NCBI GenBank assembly: GCA_032622095.1
Contig: CP136064.1
Location: 49,914,073-49,978,072, forward strand
DNA length: 64,000 nt
DNA from: Siphonodentalium dalli
Lineage: Eukaryota > Mollusca > Scaphopoda > Gadilida > Siphonodentaliidae
Direction of reading: 5' to 3'
The position numbers were made by a program, and so were the translations under genes. Positions 56,668 through 64,000 of this stretch are shown piece after piece. The notes beneath the pieces are model-generated. The model did no database searches. It was not told the origin of the DNA and saw only the letters and a program-made list of their open reading frames with translations. Every line of letters starts with the position of its first letter. The first letter of the stretch is position 1.

Positions 56668-56671
56668 TTAA

Positions 56672-57084
56672 GGGTACGGCTATATACCCCGTTCTTCAAC
56701 AAAAAACAACAACTACAACAACGACAACAAGCCTAAACACAACGGAAACTCACTGAACTGTCCCACTCACGAGTGGTCCGAGAGCAGGCTCAGATGTCTG
56801 GAAAGCTATTTGGTATTTGATTGTCGCACTTTGATAAGAGCAGGTCGTGTTTTGTGTGAACCGTTCTAATAGGAGCTCTCCCTACATGCATGCGTCACCT
56901 CGGAGTTCCGGACGAGACGGCCAATGGATGTGTGGTCGATCCTTTTACCAGAAGTACAAACATTCCATGCAGCACTTCGTGTGGCCACGGTGGCTCCGTC
57001 ATAACATACACGCGCAGAGTTTTCTGCATGTGCCCAGCACCGATACACGTTTTTACATAATCATTATGTAAATACTTTTCCAGA
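56672..57084. other. No recognisable gene
   Basis: Short AACAACAAC-type run near 56705. Overlapping frames 56847-57113 on both strands show no domain. Confidence 0.4.
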
Positions 57085-57290
57085 AAGCAACATAATCTAA
57101 TACGAGAGGACATTTTCTCAAGCTACAAATGAAAACCGTTAATAAGAACTTCGGAAAATACTTCTTCACACAACGCGTTGTAGTTCATTGGAACAAACTT
57201 CCCAATCACGTTGTCAATACCACTTCAGTCAATCAATTATTGTATATCGGAACCAAAAGTCGAATGACTTGTTCCGAAACATATTATTAC
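57085..57290 (+). pseudogene. LINE C-terminal fragment (FFTQRVV...WNKLP segment)
   Basis: Forward frame text RGHFLKLQMKTVNKNFGKYF then FTQRVVVHWNKLPNHVVNTT matches the segment that follows the RT in many CR1/L2-type LINE proteins (usually xxFFxxRVVxxWNxLPxxVV). No RT motif precedes it. The protein-like text ends near 57250, and the frame runs to a stop at 57341. Classification as a LINE relic is inference from this motif. Confidence 0.7.
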
Positions 57291-57344
57291 AATGATGATA
57301 AATTATCTTTCTACATGGCTACGGAATTCACTCCAACATAGTTT

Positions 57345-59297
57345 TGGAGTGTTCTGGGTGCGTATCACTCATATATACACAAGAAGACTTAACAAGATTA
57401 CTAAATGTTCACAATAATTATCTGCTTGTCTTAATTCTGATTATTTCTCAAGATTTCGCACAAAGATGTATACATGTCTTGCATGCCACGATTGATATTT
57501 TAGTTTACCGAAGAGGCATGCAAACACTTCTGAGATCATTACAGATATAATAGACGTGTTCGGGTAATCGCGTGACCACCTGTTTCCAATAATAGACTTA
57601 TGTCCAGTCTCTATACCTACGAGAGGTTGCTCCAGGGAGTTGAAATATATACCATGTTGTTAAATGCTCTCACAAAAACAAGAGCCTAACCCCATTGCTT
57701 GAAGAAACCCGTGTTTATTGGTGGCACACACATAAATGTATATATACCGTATATCATGAGCATATTGCCCGCCAAGGTTGCACCGAAGGGTATCGGGAAG
57801 GGGTATAAGAAATGTTTATCTGTGTAGGTGTAATGCTTCAGTTGTGATATCATTTACTCATTACTTTACCTGTGAATCTGCAGAATCAGTTTGATCACAA
57901 AATAAAGTTCGCGTGCACGCTGTTTTTGTTGGCATTGAGTGGCTAATTGTATTTTATGTTCAGGCCAACTTCATGGACGTGGCGGCAGATTGGGGGGAGG
58001 TTAATTGTACATTTTTAATGTGAAAATTGTTGCTTTTAGACCAGAAGTAAAGTAGAAAATGTCCTCGTTTAAGTCAACTGTTTTCAGTCAATCATGTCCA
58101 AGCATTAGAGGGTGATCCGTTGCAGATTCAAACAGTAGGAATGTTTGAGGAAAATTTCAACACGGAGAGGGGGGTAGTCATCCGGACTTCCCTGACTTGG
58201 ACATTTGAGTCTGCTTCAGTGTGCAGTTTGGACAGCTCCAAGGGAGATGCCTATCTTACCACGTCCCTGTTGATGTATCGTCCATCCTGCCCACCCACAC
58301 CGCTTTGCCTGTTAATATCAATATTTCTTCGGATTGTTCCAAACGTGGGAATCATGCACGTGTACAGCCATTGACAAAACATATTCATATATCACAATAG
58401 AAGCACCTAAATATAAAACATTGTTCTGAAATGTGACAGAAATGTGTAATAATATACAAAAAAAACCATTAAATACATGTATAACCTAATGATAGAACAG
58501 TCGTATTCATATGACAATTTCCTTCAGAAAGATGTATTTTCCGAGTCTGCGAAATTGTGTTCGAGCAAAATGAACACCGGGATTGAGCACTGTATATAGG
58601 AACTGTTACATTGGAATTCATTCTATCGCCGGTTTGTAATGGTTCTTGACTGATTTGTTATGGTTCCTTATGATCCAAATTATACTTTTCGCGAGTTGCA
58701 TTGGGTCAATTATATGAGCCAGGACGATTATATATGATCCTATACCACATGGCTTTCAATGTTGTCTCTGCCACTCGAAGTGAAGGTATTGTAACTTAAT
58801 CTTAATAAACAGCTATAGTCATATTTCTTAATATACGTGTTGGATTTATGTGGATAGCATACGCTATACAGTCATTGTCGAGTTTAATAAAAACGTTTGG
58901 TACGCAGAGCTATATTCGGACCAAAGAGCAGAACTCGTTCTAATAAATAGCCTGTAAAGAATATTAACAGTCGTGATTGCCTTGAAATAGAACCGTAACA
59001 CGTATAATAAGTCGTGATTAAGAGGCTAATACTCCTAATTATCAACCAACATCGGGATATTTCCTCAGCTATCTTACAGAAGAATAACACAGGTATACTG
59101 TATACTCAGTGTTCGTCTTCAGAATGCTTTTCGCAGTCGATATGTCACCGAAAACAAAGAATTACGCTTACATGGCTTGATTTTCAGTGATTACATGTTG
59201 ATACTTATATGTTAACTCGCTATATCCGAGTTAAATGTGATTTAAAGTTCAGATTTCAGCAAAACGGCACTCATATATAGCGTGGAAAGTCACTACG
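57345..59297. other. No recognisable gene over about 1.9 kb
   Basis: Frames at 57344-57550 and 58120-58374 have no recognisable domain. No repeat partner seen in the window. Confidence 0.4.
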
Positions 59298-59301
59298 TTA
59301 A

Positions 59302-59783
59302 AGGCACGTGCGGCCTTAATTGTCGAAAATATTCATATTTGTTCCAAACACCGTAAACAGAAAAACATTAAAACGCATACAGTTCCGTTCATATATACCA
59401 TGACAGCATGTTATCATAAAGATTTACTATATTTTACCTAAGCAAGAGCCTGATTGTGTTACAGAAGACAACACAATGCTGCTGGCTAATCACACACAAA
59501 TGGCATAAACGCTCTGTATTCGTTCCATATCAGGAATTCACCCACAAAGAACGCTCTTTATGTTTACCATCATAATATAAACAAACACCAGAAAAGTAAC
59601 TTTTTATGCTGTTGTTTACATAACAATGGTCAAACATATGACCATAACATACTGTTTATGCGATATTTCTTATTTGTATACGGACAAAGTCTATCTACAT
59701 TTTGATGTTCTTTCTGTTTGTGGCGGTTTTTGACGGGTGGATATATTTTCACAGGATACCCACCGCCAAGGCCGCACGTGCCT
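59302..59783 (+). mobile_element. Family K1 TTAA element, forward, 482 bp, perfect ends
   Basis: TTAA at 59298-59301 and 59784-59787, with intact AGGCACGTGCGGCCTT ends on both sides. It is about 12 bp shorter than the 494 bp copies because of a deletion after CATATATACCATGAC (the GCGTAAA part). Otherwise very close to the copies at 35683 and 39144 in reverse. Confidence 0.94.
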
Positions 59784-59787
59784 TTAA

Positions 59788-61139
59788 ACATGAATGTTTA
59801 ATGTATTTGAGATATCTATAATTATGCGCGATTTTATCCCGAAACCGTAACAAATCAGTCCAGAACCATCACAAACCGGCGATATAACGACTTCCGATGT
59901 AACAGTACCTACCCACTGTAGTACCCAGTGGGGTAAGGTCTAGTTCGATTAGTGTTTTTTCCCCGCAAGCTTCGGTATACTCGCGAATGGCTAGCGCACA
60001 GTGTATATCCACATCAGTCATCCAACCAATATAGACAGGCACAGTTACACGTACAACTGACGTGTAACGGGTGTTGCTATAGTTGACAGGTTGAGAATTA
60101 CAAGTTCTCGTTTAAACGACTATATAACGCCAAGCACGGTTAGTCACAAATTCACAATGATCACGTGCACATGAGTCAGGTGACGTTTGTTGACAAAAGC
60201 TACATACGTTACAAATCACACGTACGTGTACTCAACCTAGTTAGTTTCGCCTATACCGTTGAGATAATATAGGGGTCTTCGAGCATACTGTAACAGGAAA
60301 TACATAAGTGAAGACCAAAGCAAAGGTAAATAAAAACCTCCCGGCTAATGACGCTGAACACATTGCTCGCGTTGTCTAGAGTTCGAAGGTCTGGGTAATT
60401 ACCTCGATTGTGTAACTATAACAAGGACGCCATCATTGCTGTGGATCACCATGGTATCCCGAGCTGGATTAATCGGGCACTAATTAGGTCTCCTGTGACG
60501 TCACGTTCTCTTCTGTAATCTCCGCAGTATCTTGGCTCTGGTTGGTAAATAAATCTAATCCCGTGATATAAACAGAATTCTTGTTGGAATCATGACCGAT
60601 TGAGTTGGTATGTGAACGATTAGTTTGATTCCGTCGACGTTTTTAGCGATAAACGAGTACACTTGAACTTCATTAATTCTCTCTCCCCGAAAAAATAATT
60701 TCATTGTTAATGCAGCCCAAATATTCTTATTCACACATAACCGGGTGTCAGTACCGCTAATAAAATACTACGTACGCTATGTATTCCTACCTTTTGGATG
60801 GGTGACGACGGCGATGATAACCACGCTGATGATTATGACGACACTGATGGTTGATGGTGATGCTGAGGACGATGATGCTGATAGAGTACATATATACGAA
60901 AAAATAGTAATGTTTATGCTTGGTGCTTTGAGATGGTAATAATACTAATAACAGTATTAGATTTGTTCTATATGTGGTCCAGTTAGTGGGGTTTATGTTA
61001 TGGATGCTACTTAGCCTCAAGAGGACTTAAACAAGTCTAAGACCTTTCCGACGAAAATCGACAGGTTCCTTGTGGATTTTTTCATTTCGGGAATTAAATA
61101 ATTGCAGTAACTTATGTGAGTTTGGTCTTCGAAAATAAT
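59788..61139. other. No gene; GAT-rich patch at 60803-60885
   Basis: At 60803-60885 a degenerate GAT/GAC trinucleotide run encodes acidic residues on the forward strand (GDAEDDDAD); this is a microsatellite-like patch, not a domain. The rest is unremarkable spacer. Confidence 0.45.
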
Positions 61140-61179
61140 AAGGGCGGATATATCTCAGTCTCAACTCGTGAATTTGAAT

Positions 61180-61500
61180 TATCAGCATATTATAATTTGC
61201 CCTTTAATATTTATGTTAGTTTACAGAAATTAACAACTGCTAACCACAGATTGGCCATTGAGGTGAGCAAATGGAAAAAGAAGAAATTAAAAACACATTA
61301 CAAGCCGACAGTGGATTATGCCTTGCTTGTAAACATGAACGCGGAGACGAATTTCATTTTATAATGAACTGCACTAAACTGCATGAGCTAAGAAACCGAT
61401 AGGGCCGATACATACCTGAAATTATATGGAAAACTGGCTCCCATGAAGCATTTAATGACCTTATCAATGCCACTAACGAGAATTCAATGAAGAAACTCAA
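61180..61500 (+). pseudogene. LINE C-terminal zinc-motif fragment
   Basis: First frame: NIYVSLQKLTTANHRLAIEV (the common xxNHRLAIExxxW phrase before a LINE tail). After a frameshift near 61285: SGLCLACKHERGDEFHFIMNC then TKLHELRNR, i.e. C-x2-C...E-x-H-x4-C. After an in-frame stop (61400-61402) it continues RYIPEIIWKTGSHEAFNDLI. This tail type is frequent in CR1/Jockey-like LINEs of invertebrates. It ends about 500 bp before the start of the next LINE and points the same way. Confidence 0.78.
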
Positions 61501-61517
61501 TTTACATCACGAAGGGG

Positions 61518-61998
61518 CTTAAGATCAATGAAATGAAATAACACCGTTTTATTACTACTTATGCTTGAAGTTGATTGACATTTCCTTCCAAGTTTACACT
61601 GGCACTTATATACTTGCATTCAAGTCGTGACTTCGGTCATTTTTTATATTAATTTGTATTACTGTGTAATTCTGTGCAGACAACCTTGTATATGTGTTAT
61701 TGATCTCATGTTACACATGTATGTGTCTGAGAATAAACCACTACAACAATTTAATACCACCAAGTTACACTTGCACGGGCACAATATGTACTCCGGAAGT
61801 ATATCTGGTACATCTATAGGAATCTTTATGTGTTATGTGTGCTGCGAGTATTTTTTATGTAGGGTATATGTTAAAGTATAGACAATTGATAAACCGTCAC
61901 TGGTGGGAAATGACAATTCCATACGTCCCTTACGCAATGTGCACACATTTTCAGAAACAATATATCATAATAGACACCGTTGTACACTATTCATCCGC
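61518..61998. other. No recognisable gene
   Basis: Spacer between two LINE pieces. Frame 61627-61881 has no domain. Confidence 0.4.
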
Positions 61999-64000
61999 AA
62001 TTGACTGTCCATGCCAGCGTATATATACTGGTATAAAAGAGCAGAGCTCGAAACACTAATGGAAATAAAGATGCCGGACATCTTGATTTTAACAGAGGTT
62101 AAACCCAAAAACGCGAGGAATCTCCAAATACAAGAATTTTGTATCGAAGGGTACAATATATTCCATACACCATTAGAAAATTGAAGAGGCACAGCCATAT
62201 ATGTCAAAGAGAAGCTACACGCAACCTCCATCGACAACAAATCAGATTACGAGGAATCAGTATGGTGCCAAATTAAACTGAGAGGAAATGATAGACTGTT
62301 GCTAGGAGCAATATATAGAAGTCCGAACAGCGATGGAGATAATAACTCTAAATTGAACAAAATAATGGAGGAAATGGCCAATCGGAATGAAACCCACAAA
62401 CTATTCATTGGAGATTTTAATTACCCATCCATCAACTGGGAAAATAGAAGTACAGATCTAAGTTTAGAGAGTGACACATTTAAGTTCATCGAGAGTATTA
62501 ACAATACAGGTCTACACCAACATGTTGAGGAAATAACACGGGTCAGAACAGGCCAAAATCCTAATTTGCTGGACCTAATACTAACAAATGAAGAGAATAT
62601 GATAGATGAAATAGAATATCTCCCACCGGTGGGCAAGAGTGATCACCTTGTACTTATAACAAAATTCAGATGCTACTCGCAGGAAGAGGAGAAGAAGAAA
62701 AACGACATATTCCAATTCCATAAATTAGACACAATGGAAGTTCACGAAAAAATGATTGAGGTGAAGTGGGAGCTTATAAATGAGATGGATGTTGATCAGG
62801 CATGGAATTTTATAAAAGAGAACATAATAAACGTAACAGAAGAAGTGACACCCAAAAGGAAGATCAAGAATAAAACCAAAAAGAAAATATGGATGACAAA
62901 AGAGGCACTATCATCTGTTAAAGAGAAACAGAAAATATGGAAGAAATACTTGAAGTACAAATCGGAAGATAACTACAAAAAGTATTTAACTTCAAGAAAT
63001 AAGACAACCAAATTATGCCGAGAAGCCCACAAGAACTATGAGAAAAAACTAATTCAAAACTTCAAATCGGACCAAAAATCATTCTGGTCATACGTCAGAC
63101 AGAAGACAAAAGTTAAAACCGGGATAGCAGATCTTGAAAACGAATCTGGAGAAACAATAAGTGAAAACCAGGAGAAAGCAGAAATCCTAAACGCATTTTT
63201 TGCCAGTGTGTACACCATAGAAGACGTACCGGCGCCTGAGATGGATGGCGAAGAATTCAACATTGAGCTCAGCGAAATTGAAGTGACCCCTAACTTAGTT
63301 GAGAAAAAGCTACTCAAGTTGGATTCATCTAAATCCCCAGGCGAGGACAATATTCACCCAGCAATATTGAGGCATGCAGCAACATCACTCAGTACCCCCC
63401 TCAGCACACTATTCAACAAAACCCTAAGGGAAGGAAAAATACCTGAGGACTGGAAAAATGCAACAGTTGTACCCATTTTCAAGAAGGGAAAAAAGAGCAA
63501 CCCTGGGAATTACAGACCAGTTAGCCTGACCAGCATTATCTGTAAAGTTATGGAGAGGATCATTAGGGATGAAGTGGTTAAGCATATGGACTCCAACGAC
63601 TTATTCAATAAAGAACAGCATGGGTTTCGAGCTAAAAGATCATGTGTAACACAGTTACTTGAAGTACAAGATGACTGGTTCAGAGCACTTGAGGATGAAA
63701 ACAATATTGATGTAATATACCTTGACTTCAGGAAAGCCTTCGACACAGTGCCACATGGAAGGCTAATGAAAAAGTTATCATACTACGGAATTAAAGGAGA
63801 GGTTTACAGCTGGATTAAGGATTTTTTATCAGGAAGGAAGCAGGCAGTCAGAGTATCTGACAAATATTCATCACAGAAAAAAGTAACTAGTGGCATCCCT
63901 CAAGGCTCAGTTCTAGGACCGATATTGTTTTTAATCTTCATCAATGACATCACCAATAATGTGAAGAGCAATGTCAAGATTTTTGCCGATGACACCAAAC
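61999..64000 (+). mobile_element. LINE with endonuclease and RT, best preserved, runs off the right edge
   Basis: One forward frame runs from about 61999 to the window end with a single TGA at 62182-62184 (expected glycine, in LEN-stop-RGTAIYVK). Endonuclease: KRAELETLMEIKMPDILIL, TEVKP, GAIYRSPNSD, FIGDFNYPSINWEN, LLDLILTNEE and GKSDHLVLITKF. Linker about 62680-63290: FWSYVRQKTK, ETISENQEKAEILNAFFAS. RT: SSKSPGEDNIHPAILRH, NYRPVSLTSIICKVMERII, QHGFRAKRSCVTQLL, motif A YLDFRKAFDTVPHGRL, motif B SGIPQGSVLGPILFLIFIND, motif C FADDTK at the edge. The extreme N-terminus is missing. With only one lesion seen, it is young. Confidence 0.93.

Noticed and set aside
62421-63746. Three reverse-strand frames of 71-98 codons
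   Set aside because: Antisense shadows of the LINE endonuclease and RT, which clearly code on the forward strand.
1-64000. CRISPR array, operons, integrons or phage genes
   Set aside because: No regularly spaced identical short repeats with unique spacers and no ribosome-binding-site/gene order pattern; the sequence is eukaryotic in character.

Overview
The window looks like intergenic, repeat-rich DNA from an AT-rich metazoan genome, most likely a marine invertebrate. Reasons: long stretches have no credible open frame; there are several decayed non-LTR retrotransposons (LINEs) of Jockey/CR1-like type; there are dozens of short foldback and terminal-inverted-repeat (TIR) elements; and words such as TACATGTA and TACCGGTA recur often, which I associate, as an inference only, with molluscs and other lophotrochozoans. 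I found no convincing host gene, rRNA or canonical tRNA gene. No prokaryotic operon, CRISPR array or integron is present.

Layout. 0-13 kb: a broken LINE reverse transcriptase (RT), several hairpin elements, a TTAA-flanked 490 bp element, a 484 bp tandem duplication, a 123 bp CAGGG-type element, a LINE C-terminal zinc-motif fragment, a nested palindrome-in-palindrome element, and a two-part (A+B) retroposon-like composite. 13-22 kb: a 1.2 kb TIR element with 5 bp target duplications, an array of AACGTT-type palindromes split by a TTAA element that itself hosts a 123 bp element, and further small copies. 22-34 kb: mostly featureless, with a second inverted A+B composite, a 296 bp tandem duplication, another TTAA element, and a 270-280 bp tandem repeat. 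33.7-43 kb: two elements built from reiterated palindromic words, a reverse LINE, and a nearly full LINE whose RT is split by a TTAA element. A 1.46 kb TIR element with G/C-tract ends follows. 43-51 kb: a reverse LINE split by a 6.3 kb foldback-like element whose arms contain tandem subrepeats. 51-64 kb: a 1.2 kb inverted-repeat element, a possible tRNA-derived SINE, more TTAA elements, two LINE tail fragments, and the best-preserved LINE, which runs off the right edge.

The genes do not form a pathway. The biology is layered transposition: LINEs supply endonuclease (EN) and RT, and non-autonomous DNA elements (TTAA-type T2/Kolobok-like and piggyBac-like, CAGGG-type hAT-like, TA-type mariner-like) insert into them and into each other. 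Several insertions can be read to the base because the target duplications survive. No transposase gene for any DNA element is in the window, so all would depend on enzymes encoded elsewhere.
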